Shown: positions 1-9,100, counted from the first letter of the stretch. The stretch: 13,204 bases of DNA from an uncultured Chitinophagaceae bacterium (GCA_903841915.1 CAIMKO010000033.1:1-13204); one strand, 5' to 3'. Translations and numbers: made by a program. The notes: generated by a model not told the origin, from the letters alone.

Positions 1-861
1 TCCGCCTTCGTTTGGCAATGCACCTACCCCATTGATGAAAATATCAGAGAGATAAAAGCTTGTTCCAAAATTTCTGTCAAATATCAATAAGATAAATCCT
101 GATAATAAAACGGGGAATGATAATACACCCAGAACGGCAGTAAAGAATAATGCCCAGATGGTCAATGGCAATCTCGTCATGCTCATTCCTTTGGTACGCA
201 TGTTCAATATCGTTGCGATATAATTCAGGCCACCCAATAAAGAGGATACCACAAATAATGCCATGGCAACGATCCAGAGATCCATACCTGTCTTGGAACC
301 GGGAGAAGCACTACCCAATGCACTCAAAGGAGGATAAGCAGTCCAGCCACCACTGAATGGTCCGGTTTCAACAAACATGGAAGACAACATCACACAACTA
401 GCTGCAAAGAAGAACCAGTAAGAAAGCATATTCATGAACGGCGATGCCATATCTCTTGCACCAATCTGTAATGGAATTAAAAAGTTTGCAAATGTCCCGC
501 TCAATCCTGCTGTCAATACAAAGAACACCAATACAGTTCCGTGTGTGGTTACCAATGCATAATATGCTTCAGGAGTAATTTGTCCATCTTTCACCCACCA
601 TTTTCCTAAGATATCTTCCAACCAGTAAAAATGAGAATCGGGATATCCTAATTGCAAGCGAAACAACACACTCATCAATCCACCCAATACGGCCCAAACC
701 ATTCCGGTGATCAGGAATTGTTTTGCGATCATTTTATGATCCTGACTAAACACATATTTAGTAATAAATGTTTCGTGGTGATGATGCATATGACCATCGC
801 CATGTGTATCATGCGAAGTTGAAACATCAACTGAATGGTGAAGAGCTGCTTCGTTACTCAT
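1..861 (-). CDS. coxA: Cytochrome c oxidase subunit I, N-terminal part (runs off left edge)
   Basis: This is the catalytic subunit of a heme-copper oxygen reductase in the cytoplasmic membrane. It reduces O2 to water and pumps protons. Only the first 287 codons lie in the window, and the frame is open to position 1. Visible family motifs are HGT with H107 (a low-spin heme ligand position), the block IGARDMASPFMN with D137 and N144 (the D-pathway Asp and Asn positions, seven residues apart as in A-type oxidases), and DRNFGTSFY near the edge. The CuB histidines, the His-Tyr crosslink and the xxxE motif lie beyond the window, so the exact subfamily cannot be settled. The cytosolic N-terminus is unusually His-rich: nine His between residues 8 and 29. 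It starts 62 nt after the coxB stop, last in the ACIII-oxidase block. The ATG at 859-861 was chosen because it precedes the His-rich leader and FSQDHK, the usual start of the conserved region. Confidence 0.96.
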   Translation of the reverse strand, partial: MSNEAALHHSVDVSTSHDTHGDGHMHHHHETFITKYVFSQDHKMIAKQFLITGMVWAVLGGLMSVLFRLQLGYPDSHFYWLEDILGKWWVKDGQITPEAYYALVTTHGTVLVFFVLTAGLSGTFANFLIPLQIGARDMASPFMNMLSYWFFFAASCVMLSSMFVETGPFSGGWTAYPPLSALGSASPGSKTGMDLWIVAMALFVVSSLLGGLNYIATILNMRTKGMSMTRLPLTIWALFFTAVLGVLSFPVLLSGFILLIFDRNFGTSFYLSDIFINGVGALPNEGG

Positions 862-895
862 ATATAATCTTTGATTCGAGTTAGTAATTTATAAC

Positions 896-913
896 AACCA
901 AAATACTTTGGTT
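896..913 (-). promoter_or_regulatory. Small hairpin in the coxB-coxA gap
   Basis: A perfect 7-bp inverted repeat (AACCAAA / TTTGGTT) with a 4-nt loop lies between the coxB stop and the coxA start. It is AT-rich, with only two G-C pairs per stem, and no U-tract follows it, so it is not a convincing terminator. It could mark an mRNA processing or stability site between the two oxidase genes, or be chance. On the minus strand it also contains TATTTTGG, one mismatch from a -7 box. Confidence 0.25.
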
Positions 914-923
914 ATGATTCACA

Positions 924-1988
924 TTAATTTTTGGCGATTGCTTTTGCTGTACTGTCTGCTTTCGGTGCTGATGGGTCTTTTTCCGGGAATGATTGGAAGT
1001 ACAAAGGCTTTTGTTTTGCCATCCAAAGATCATAATCTTCCTGTTCTACTACTTCGATCACGCCTTTCATGGAATAGTGACCATTACCGCACATCTGATC
1101 GCAACTGATCTCGTACTGAAAATTAGGATTGTTGGTGATCTTCTTCATTTCAGCCGTAGTGAACTTTGGTGTGAACCATAAAGTGGTAGGAATACCGGGA
1201 ACTGCATCCATCTTTAAACGGAACTGAGATAAACCAACATCGTGTATCACATCTCTTGAGCCGATAATTAATTTTACAGGTTTGCCTTTTACAACATACA
1301 TGGTTTGTTCCTGAACAATATCATCATGTGTGGCAGGATCATCTTTTAAATTTAAGGAAGCACTATCTCTCCAGATCAATCCCAATGAATTAGTAGCGGG
1401 ATCAATATTCTTATAATATTTTTTGCCAAAAACACCGTCTTTTCCGGGATAACGGAATATCCATCCGAATTGTTTTCCTGTTACTTCAACCACCATTGCA
1501 TCTTTCGGCGCATCACTCGTGAAATAACTCCAGTTACGCAATCCTATTATAACCAATACGGTTAATACGATCGCAGGAACACCTGTCCATAATGCTTCTA
1601 ATTTATTGCTGTGCGCAAAATAAACAACCTTACGTTTATCGTTTTCCTGGTACTTATAAGCGAACCAGAATAATAGAATTTGAGTGATGATAAAAACGAT
1701 ACCGGTGATGGATAAGGTTAACCAAAGCATGGAATCCACTCTCTCACCCTGTACACTTGCAGATTCGTGTGCCAATAAAGTTTTACCGAAAAGAAGACTG
1801 TTGCAGTACCACACACCGATCAAGCCCAATACCAGGAAACTTACCATTAAAAAGCCATTCACCTTATTGGTGTTCTTGCGATTTTGTTCTTCTCCTTTTA
1901 ATATGGCTACGTATTCGCTTGCTTTCGAAATCTGAAAGATGATGAGGAATACCAGAATAATTACTGCTACTGTTAAATTAAATGTCAT
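924..1988 (-). CDS. coxB: Cytochrome c oxidase subunit II (CuA subunit)
   Basis: This subunit accepts electrons at the binuclear CuA centre on the periplasmic side and passes them to heme a in CoxA. It has 354 residues. CuA ligands visible are H249 (in HDVGLSQFRLKMDAVPG), C296, C300, H304 and M307 in CDQMCGNGHYSM. The position that is usually Glu between the cysteines is Gln298. The two canonical anchor helices are at about 88-110 and 132-150, with E131 at the K-pathway Glu position. Two further hydrophobic segments precede them (about 3-20 and 44-66), an N-terminal extension compared with the common two-helix form. The aromatic electron-entry motif reads QFGWIFRY at 173-180, where mitochondrial-type proteins have QWYWSYEY. 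No CxxCH is present, so this is not a caa3-type fusion. It lies 60 nt after actF and 62 nt before coxA, and is presumably co-transcribed with both. Confidence 0.96.
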   Translation of the reverse strand: MTFNLTVAVIILVFLIIFQISKASEYVAILKGEEQNRKNTNKVNGFLMVSFLVLGLIGVWYCNSLLFGKTLLAHESASVQGERVDSMLWLTLSITGIVFIITQILLFWFAYKYQENDKRKVVYFAHSNKLEALWTGVPAIVLTVLVIIGLRNWSYFTSDAPKDAMVVEVTGKQFGWIFRYPGKDGVFGKKYYKNIDPATNSLGLIWRDSASLNLKDDPATHDDIVQEQTMYVVKGKPVKLIIGSRDVIHDVGLSQFRLKMDAVPGIPTTLWFTPKFTTAEMKKITNNPNFQYEISCDQMCGNGHYSMKGVIEVVEQEDYDLWMAKQKPLYFQSFPEKDPSAPKADSTAKAIAKN

Positions 1989-2048
1989 ATTGTTAGGTTT
2001 GCGATGCTTAATATAGTAACAATCAAACGGGCGATATGTTATTTGAGC

Positions 2049-3275
2049 TTATGTATGATGTATGATACTTTCTTTTAAGAATGGATGATATTTTACGATC
2101 AATGGTTTTTTAGCTAAGGCTTTTGCAACAAAGAATATCATCAATCCTACAAATAAACTTAAAATTCCGAAATCGAGCCATCCCAATGTTACAACTTCTT
2201 TGCTGATACTTCCCATCACCATTTGATAAAAATCTATCCAATGCCCGAAAATGATCAATACTGCCATAAAAGTTACCATGGTATAGTTTCTTTTGGCAGA
2301 GCTTTTCATCAGGATCAATAAAGGACAAATAAAGTTGATGATCAGATTCAGGAAGAAAATTCCCTTATACGGCCCCTGTACCCTATGTTTGAAATACAGT
2401 GTTTCTTCAGGCTGATTTGAATACCAGATCAGCATATATTGAGAGAACCATAAATAAGTCCAGAAGATAGAGAACGCAAACATGAATTTTCCAAGATCAT
2501 GCAAATGTTCCTGATTGGTATATTCCAGATAACCCTTGTTCTTCATGTAGATCACCCATAATGCAATTAAACTCATCCCGCTCACGAATGAACTTGCAAA
2601 TGTGTACCAGCTGTACATCGTACTGTACCAATGCGCATCCAGGCTCATTAACCATAACCATGGAACGGTTGATCCAACAGTTAATGCAAACCATACGGTG
2701 AATAATGCCGCTCTAACTGTATTTCTCCAGATGAATGATGTTCCAGTTTCTCCGTTAAATGCTGCCGCATCTGCTTCACTGCTTATTTGTCGCATTCTCC
2801 ATCCTAGTAAACTCCATAAACCAACAGCCAATAATGTCCAGATGGTAAAGAACTTCACATTCAGGAATCCTGATTTACCTTTCAATATTTCATCATTGGC
2901 AACAGCGTTTGTGTCTAACCAATGGTAGATATGATGATTACCGGAGAAAACAACGAACAATAAAACCGCAACGGTTATAGAACCGAAGATCGGAACCATG
3001 GTAGAGATCGCTTCAGGAATACGACGGAAAGATTGTTGCCATCCTCCCATTGCTAAAGTGGTTACACATATAAAAAACATACTGGCATTGGTAACCAATG
3101 TCCAGAAAATAGTGTTGTACATGATCGTGCCGATGAACACAGCCTGCTCTTCTTCCGTTCCTCTTCCTTTGGTAATGAAACCAATGATCAGAGCCACCAA
3201 ACCCACGCCGATTAAAGCGAATGCCCATGTTTTGAGTTTTGCCGGAATTTCAAAATGTTCTTTAATAGATGACAT
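2049..3275 (-). CDS. actF: Alternative complex III subunit ActF (NrfD-like membrane protein)
   Basis: This integral membrane subunit of ACIII is a paralogue of ActC in the NrfD/PsrC family. It has 408 residues with ten predicted transmembrane segments, roughly at 14-35, 53-76, 93-112, 139-158, 187-206, 220-243, 262-285, 305-324, 332-352 and 365-387. In solved ACIII structures ActF sits beside ActC and is discussed as a possible proton-conducting subunit rather than the quinol site; that role is family knowledge, not shown here. Polar or charged residues within or near helices include H115, H215, H345 and D348. It starts 30 nt after actE and is followed by coxB, an order that supports the assignment as the last act gene. 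The ATG at 3273-3275 gives MSSIKEHF, a reasonable cytosolic start; no ribosome-binding site is evident, as is usual in Bacteroidota. Confidence 0.95.
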   Translation of the reverse strand: MSSIKEHFEIPAKLKTWAFALIGVGLVALIIGFITKGRGTEEEQAVFIGTIMYNTIFWTLVTNASMFFICVTTLAMGGWQQSFRRIPEAISTMVPIFGSITVAVLLFVVFSGNHHIYHWLDTNAVANDEILKGKSGFLNVKFFTIWTLLAVGLWSLLGWRMRQISSEADAAAFNGETGTSFIWRNTVRAALFTVWFALTVGSTVPWLWLMSLDAHWYSTMYSWYTFASSFVSGMSLIALWVIYMKNKGYLEYTNQEHLHDLGKFMFAFSIFWTYLWFSQYMLIWYSNQPEETLYFKHRVQGPYKGIFFLNLIINFICPLLILMKSSAKRNYTMVTFMAVLIIFGHWIDFYQMVMGSISKEVVTLGWLDFGILSLFVGLMIFFVAKALAKKPLIVKYHPFLKESIIHHT

Positions 3276-3305
3276 GTTAATCTTTTATATCAGTTGTAAA
3301 ATTTA

Positions 3306-3941
3306 TTAATTCTTAGCAGTGGCGTCAGCAGCTGCAGCAGCAGGTTTTGCTTCTGCCTGTTTCAACTTAATATATCTGATGATCTGCCAGCGTTGTTTAC
3401 GATTTAATTGCGATGCATAACTTCCCATCAGGTTCTTTCCGTACATCACAGAATAAAACATTTGTCCTTCAGGCATTTTTTCTGCATAAGGATCTCCCAA
3501 AAATGCTCTTGGTTTTGCAGCAAAAGGGCCGGTTCCATCTTTGTATAAAGGACCATTACCGTCCAATTTTGTTCCATGACAAATACCACAGTTAATTAAA
3601 TACAATCTTTCTGTTTCTGTATATTCTGCTTTCGATAAAGAATCAACAGGACTCTTCACTTGTTTTGCTGCAGTATAATTGGTTGTATCACCGGCCGCAT
3701 CTTTTGCCAATGGAAAAGGAAATTCTTCTCCACGTGCGATCGTTCCGGCAACAGGCATATTTGTATAGTTGATACCCAGCTCTGCTAAATTGCTATGATC
3801 AGCATAGGTTTCATAGGCACGGCTGTATGCCATATCAGGCATGTACACATTACTTGGCTTACGTTGTACATCGTTGCAACTAATGATCGCTGCACCTGTA
3901 ATTACAAAAGCTGTTATGATAAATAATTTCTTCATCGTCAT
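3306..3941 (-). CDS. actE: Alternative complex III subunit ActE (monoheme cytochrome c lipoprotein)
   Basis: This is the periplasmic monoheme cytochrome c subunit of ACIII. It has 211 residues. A hydrophobic signal (about 4-20) ends in a lipobox-like IISC with C22, so the mature protein is probably lipid-anchored. A single heme-c motif, CGICH, is at 118-122, with GNGP and later Met residues (M161, M166, M172) as candidates for the distal ligand; M172 in the segment NLMGSYASQL is the most likely by spacing. The C-terminus is Ala-rich (about 196-209), probably a flexible tail. The gene starts 13 nt after the actD stop, the tightest junction in the block. Two start codons are possible, at 3941 (MTMKK) and 3935 (MKK); both give the same signal peptide core, and the sequence does not decide between them. 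The cytochrome passes electrons within the complex or on to the oxidase (inferred from the family). Confidence 0.95.
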   Translation of the reverse strand: MTMKKLFIITAFVITGAAIISCNDVQRKPSNVYMPDMAYSRAYETYADHSNLAELGINYTNMPVAGTIARGEEFPFPLAKDAAGDTTNYTAAKQVKSPVDSLSKAEYTETERLYLINCGICHGTKLDGNGPLYKDGTGPFAAKPRAFLGDPYAEKMPEGQMFYSVMYGKNLMGSYASQLNRKQRWQIIRYIKLKQAEAKPAAAAADATAKN

Positions 3942-3954
3942 TCAATTCTTATGA

Positions 3955-4542
3955 TTAAGCAGCAACAATTTTATTTTGAAAAGGAACTTCATCTTTATCA
4001 TATCTTCCTAACCACCATCCGGCTTCTGCAATTTGAACATCTGTTTCTACAGCGCCTGCATTTGATAAAAAGGAAGTAAGATCATCCACATTTGTTTTAT
4101 CGGTTGTTTCGATCACCATCACAAAAAGATCATCTGTTGCACGCGCATGAAAATGATGTTTCTTAATGAACGGAGATAGCTGACAGAGATAACAAAACGT
4201 AAGTACCATACCTACTGCTGCAAACAATACCGTTAACTCGAAAGTAATGGGTATCCATGCAGGTAAGGCAAAATGCGGTTTACCCCCGATGTTCAAAGGC
4301 CAGTCGTAACTCAATATCCAACTGATACAACCCAATGCGGTCGATGTTCCGGTGATACCGTAAATAAAGCCGGCTGTATGTAAACTTGTTTCGCGTAAAC
4401 CCAATGCATGATCTAAACCATGCACCGCGAAAGGTGTATACACATCATGAATTTTATACCCTGCAGTACGAACTTTTTTTACTGCGGGAAATAAAGTTGC
4501 CTCATCATCAAAACAGCCAACTACGAATTTCTTTTTTGCCAT
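3955..4542 (-). CDS. actD: Alternative complex III subunit ActD (DUF3341 membrane protein)
   Basis: This small membrane subunit of ACIII belongs to the family annotated DUF3341. It has 195 residues. A cytosolic N-terminal domain (1-55, starting MAKKKFVVGCFDDE) is followed by a helical hairpin in the membrane (about 57-78 and 96-119) and a second soluble domain (about 124-195). The fold and topology match the family. No cofactor-binding motif is visible, and its precise role in ACIII is not established. It lies 52 nt after actC and 13 nt before actE, the usual position for actD. The ATG at 4540-4542 is the natural start, because the family begins with the same short Lys-rich stretch and beta strand. 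Confidence 0.93.
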   Translation of the reverse strand: MAKKKFVVGCFDDEATLFPAVKKVRTAGYKIHDVYTPFAVHGLDHALGLRETSLHTAGFIYGITGTSTALGCISWILSYDWPLNIGGKPHFALPAWIPITFELTVLFAAVGMVLTFCYLCQLSPFIKKHHFHARATDDLFVMVIETTDKTNVDDLTSFLSNAGAVETDVQIAEAGWWLGRYDKDEVPFQNKIVAA

Positions 4543-4594
4543 ATCAATCTTCCCTTTCAGGAATTTATTGTTAAGAAATGATCTTTACTTTTTA

Positions 4595-6064
4595 TTAATT
4601 CGATCCGTCGTTTTCAACTACTGTGTGCCCATGTCCGCTATGTGCAAACACTTCCGGTGCCACATGCTCCAGATGCCCCATCTTATCCTTATAACTTTCA
4701 CCTGTTGTCTTCAATACATACTTGATCTCAGCGATCGCGATCACAGGGAAATATTTTGCAAACAGGAAGAAGCAGGTAAAAAATAGTCCGAATGTTCCTG
4801 TATAAAATCCGATCTCCCAAATGGTAGGACTATAATATACAGACCATGCAGAAGGAAGATAATCACGATACAATGAAGTAACGATGATCACAAAACGTTC
4901 GAACCACATACCAATATTTACGATCACACTCATAAAGAATGTAACAAACAAATTTCTTCTCATTTTACGGAACCAGAATATCTGCGGACTTAATACGTTA
5001 CATGCCATCATTCCCCAATAACTCCATCCGTAAGGACTGAATAAATTAGCACGGCTATACCAGAAAGTATATCCTTCATATTTGTTCTGACTATACCATC
5101 CCATGAATAATTCGGTGAGATAGGCAACACCCACGATCGAACCGGTTAAAACAATTACTTTATTCATTGCTTCAATATGCCCCATCGTAATATAATCCTG
5201 CATACCGAATACTTTTCTGATGATCACCATCAACGTTTGCACCATGGCAAAACCTGAGAAGATCGCACCGGCAACAAAGTATGGAGGGAAGATCGTTGTA
5301 TGCCATCCCGGAACTACGGATGTAGCAAAGTCAAATGATACGATCGTGTGTACTGATAATACCAGTGGAGTAGATAAACCAGCCAGCACTAAAGACAATG
5401 ATTCATGTCTCTGCCAGTGTTTAGTAGACCCTGTCCAGCCAAAAGATGCAACACCATATAAATGTTTGCGCAATTTTGTTTTAGCACGATCACGAACAGT
5501 TGCCAGATCGGGTAACAAACCACTATACCAGAATAATAATGATACGGTGAAATAAGTAGAGATCGCGAATACATCCCATAACAACGGTGAGTTAAAATTC
5601 ACCCATAAAGGACCACGTGTATTTGCATAAGGTAAAACGAAGAATGCCATCCACACACGACCCATATGCCAGATTGGAAACTGACCCGCACACATTACCG
5701 CAAAGATGGTCATTGCTTCTGCAGCGCGGTTTACGCCGGTTCTCCATCCCTGACGGAATAATAAAAGGATCGCTGAGATCAATGTACCTGCGTGACCAAT
5801 ACCTACCCACCACACGAAGTTGGTGATATCCCAACCCCATCCGATCGTCTTATTCAGATTCCACTGACCAATACCATAAGTTACATCTCTGTACAAAGCA
5901 TACACACCAAATAATAATAATGCTACTGCAATGTAAAAGCCAATGTACCAAAGTTTACTTGGCTTAGCTTCAATAGGGCGAACAATATCTTCCGTTACAT
6001 CGTGATAGGTTTTTGTACCATACACCAACGGTTCCCTGAGCTGTGATTCGTACTTTAAATGCAT
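4595..6064 (-). CDS. actC: Alternative complex III subunit ActC (NrfD-like, quinol-oxidising membrane subunit)
   Basis: This is an integral membrane subunit of ACIII in the NrfD/PsrC family. In the family it binds menaquinol next to the ActB iron-sulfur domain and is the site of quinol oxidation. It has 489 residues with about ten transmembrane segments, starting at about 37-57 and 83-103 and ending at about 418-441. Polar residues inside the first helix bundle that are candidates for the quinol/proton site are H91 (GIGHAGT), H133 (PIWHMGR) and D164 (LLWDVFA); the spacing of the last two resembles the His/Asp pair discussed for ACIII structures, but the assignment here is inferred. The cytosolic C-terminus is His-rich (H464, H467, H475, H478, H480). 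It starts 92 nt after the actB stop and precedes actD by 52 nt. The ATG at 6062-6064 (MHLKYESQ) fits the short N-terminal arm of the family. Confidence 0.96.
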   Translation of the reverse strand: MHLKYESQLREPLVYGTKTYHDVTEDIVRPIEAKPSKLWYIGFYIAVALLLFGVYALYRDVTYGIGQWNLNKTIGWGWDITNFVWWVGIGHAGTLISAILLLFRQGWRTGVNRAAEAMTIFAVMCAGQFPIWHMGRVWMAFFVLPYANTRGPLWVNFNSPLLWDVFAISTYFTVSLLFWYSGLLPDLATVRDRAKTKLRKHLYGVASFGWTGSTKHWQRHESLSLVLAGLSTPLVLSVHTIVSFDFATSVVPGWHTTIFPPYFVAGAIFSGFAMVQTLMVIIRKVFGMQDYITMGHIEAMNKVIVLTGSIVGVAYLTELFMGWYSQNKYEGYTFWYSRANLFSPYGWSYWGMMACNVLSPQIFWFRKMRRNLFVTFFMSVIVNIGMWFERFVIIVTSLYRDYLPSAWSVYYSPTIWEIGFYTGTFGLFFTCFFLFAKYFPVIAIAEIKYVLKTTGESYKDKMGHLEHVAPEVFAHSGHGHTVVENDGSN

Positions 6065-6082
6065 CTGGTCTCGGTATTTAGC

Positions 6083-6107
6083 AGTTCATATATTTTATGT
6101 ATGAACT
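6083..6107 (-). promoter_or_regulatory. Inverted repeat in the actB-actC gap
   Basis: An 8-bp perfect inverted repeat (AGTTCATA / TATGAACT) with a 9-nt AT-rich loop lies 19 nt upstream of the actC start codon. No U-run typical of a terminator follows on the minus strand. It may be a palindromic protein-binding site, an mRNA hairpin between two long cistrons, or chance in AT-rich DNA. No known operator is recognised. Confidence 0.25.
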
Positions 6108-6156
6108 AACGTTTTATATTTTTTGTTAATCAGCTTTTACTCTTTATTCAACGTTC

Positions 6157-9100
6157 TTATTTCTTCTCTGCAGGCTCTGCTACTTTCTTATCTTCTTTCT
6201 TTTCCTCTTTTTTTTCATCCTTCTTTTCATCCTTCAGCCACTCGTCTTTTTCCTGTGTATCCAGATTTCTCACTTTTGCCAGATAGTTTACATTCGGCAT
6301 TACGTGCAGTTGTTCCAATGAATAGAAAGTACGCAATGCATTATCAATCCTTGCCATAGTAATCGCACTGTGCTTATCATTTACATTTCCAAAAACAATG
6401 GCATCGGTTGGACATGCTTGCTGACAAGCAACTTTCACATCCCACTCATTATTTTCTCCGCTCTTTAAAGGACGACTTTCTTTCTTGGCTTTTAATTTTC
6501 CTTCCTGTAATCGTTGAACGCAGAAAGAACATTTTTCGATCACACCACGAGAACGAACTGTAACATCAGGATTCAACACCATTCTTGTTAGGTCGTCATT
6601 CATGTTCAATACCACATCATTTACAACTTCAGTTTGATTATCGGGGAAGCTATCAGCGCCAGTATAATCAGCCCAGTTAAAACGACGTACTTTATAAGGA
6701 CAGTTGTTGGCACAATATCTTGTACCGATACAACGGTTATAAGTCATTTGATTCAATCCTTCACTGCTGTGGTTGGTTGCGGCAACTGGACAAACATTTT
6801 CGCAAGGTGCATTATCACAATGCTGACACATCAAGGGTTGGAAAACAACCTTTGGATTTTCTATATCACCCGTGTAATAACGATCGATACGCAACCAGTG
6901 CATATCGTGGAAACGCAATACTTCCGGTTTACCAACAACAGATACATTGTTTTCAGCATGACAAGCCACCACACAAGCAGCACATCCTGTACAAGTGTTT
7001 AAGTCAACACTCATTCCCCATTTGATACCCGGCTTATCGAAATACGGATAGATCGTTCCGTTCTTTTCATAATTAGCAATTCCACCGTATGGTGCTAATT
7101 CTTTTTCTCTGTCATCCAGAATTTCAGTCGGCTCTGCTTTAAAATCAGCCAGCGTCAATTCTTTCATTATTTCAGTACGATTACCTTGTGCGGTATTATA
7201 GGTTCCGTGCGTTTGTGTTAAGGCAACTTTATATAATTCATCTGTGAGTTCTACTGCAACATCGGCTACTGCATAACTTACAGTGCCTGCATTCAGACTT
7301 GCAAAGCCAAACACATTTTTACCTGCCTCATCTGCAGATTTGCCAATTTCTTTTGTACGACCATATCCAATCGCAATACCGATCGTGTTATTTTCTGTAC
7401 CCGGTATGATCAATGCAGGCAATGAAACAGATTTGCCGTTTACGGTAACTTTTACAACTTTCTTAGGCGGCTGAACTTCATAAGCATCAGCCTGACCATT
7501 ATTGGTCAAGTCGATATTCAGTAGTGTTTTTGCCATTGCAGGAGAAACGATCACATAGTTATCCCATGTTGCTCTTGTTACCGGATCGGGTAATTCCTGC
7601 AGCCATGGATTAGATGCGCCGTTTACGCCAACAGAAACTTTTTCATACAATACCAATTCGATCTTGCCGGCTTTTTTTGCAGCAAGAATTGCAGCAGTTG
7701 CAGCAGCGACCACACCATTATTGAATGCTGCAGAAGCAGGATTGGATGCTGTAGGATTAATTACGCCATCCTGTAACGCTTTATTCCATCCGTTTTCTCC
7801 ACCAACCTTATTGCCCCAATATGATTTTAAATAAGAAACATATTCCGTATTTGCAGCAGCCCATTTCAATAAACTATCCTGCCATTGACGCGTTTTGAAT
7901 AAAGGCGCAATGGTAGGTTGCAAGAATGAAATATAGCCCGGCTTTACTTCAGCATCGCCCCAGCTTTCCAGATAATGATGATCAGGAATAACATATTTAC
8001 AAAGCTGTGCTGTTTCATCATTTTTTGGATTGAATGAAACAGAAGCTTTTACTTTTTTAAGTCCTGCTTTAAATTTCTCTGCATCATACCAAGTATAAGC
8101 AGGGTTCGCGCCAACGATTAACAATGCAGCAACATTGCCTGCGTTCATATCATCTACTAATTTCGAAAATTCACTGTCAATTCCCTGACGCGTATTATAA
8201 GTAGAAGACCAGTCGATTGTATTACCATTAGATTGTAAAGCATCATTGATTGCATTTACAATGATCTGTACGTTTACATCATTGCTTCCGCTGACAACAA
8301 TGGCTTGTCCTTTATTGGCCAATAATTGAGTAGATGTCTTAGCAACATTTGCCAATAATTTAGGATCATCCAGGAATGCAGCTTTGCCTGTGATAGAATT
8401 CAGCAAAGCCAATGCAATAGCACCTGTTTGAGAAGGACGATGCAAATATCTTTCATCTGCATTGGAACCTGTTAAGCTTGCTACACTTTCAAAATGAATG
8501 TGCTTGCTCATATCAGGTTTTTGCTCGTTGATCTTCTTTCCTTTTGAATATTGTTTTGCAAATTCAACCGGACTTAACCAGGTACCCAGAAAATCGGCAC
8601 CCAGACTCACGATCAATCTTGCATTATTAAAACGATAAGAAGGAATTGCTTTTTTTCCGTAAGAAGCTTCATTGGCCAATAATATCCCGCTGTAAGAAAC
8701 AGCATCATACACCACATGTTTACTTCCCGGATATTTTGCTAAAAATTGATTAATGATTTCTTTTGATGATGGAGAAGTAATGCTGTTGCTCAACAGTACA
8801 ACCGGTTTACCTGTAATGGCTTCGGCAACTGCTTTATCTATTGCTTCGAATGTTACTTCTTTTGTATCGATGGTAGGGAAACGCAATCTGGCCGTATCAT
8901 AAAGATCCAGAACAGAAGCCTGCACTCTGGCAGATGTTCCACCTGCAGTGATCGGGCTTAATTCATTTCCTTCGATCTTGATAGGGCGACCATCTCTCAC
9001 TTTCGCTAAAACGCTGATCACATCACCATCCTGTGTATAAGTGGTAGCATAATAATTAGCCACTCCTGGAACAATATCTTCAGGTCTATTTACAAAAGGA

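Noticed and set aside
924..1988. caa3-type CoxB with a fused cytochrome c
   Set aside because: No CxxCH motif occurs anywhere in the protein; it ends shortly after the CuA domain with an Ala/Lys-rich tail.
2602..2928. Plus-strand open frame of 108 codons opposite actF
   Set aside because: It is antisense to a conserved ten-helix membrane protein and the translation lacks recognisable domains, signal or context.
5220..5555. Plus-strand open frame of 111 codons opposite actC
   Set aside because: It is fully contained in actC in antisense, with no independent support as a gene.
6634..7002. Plus-strand open frame of 122 codons opposite actB
   Set aside because: It lies wholly antisense to the conserved iron-sulfur domain of actB and its product resembles no protein family; it is a by-product of the codon use of the real gene.
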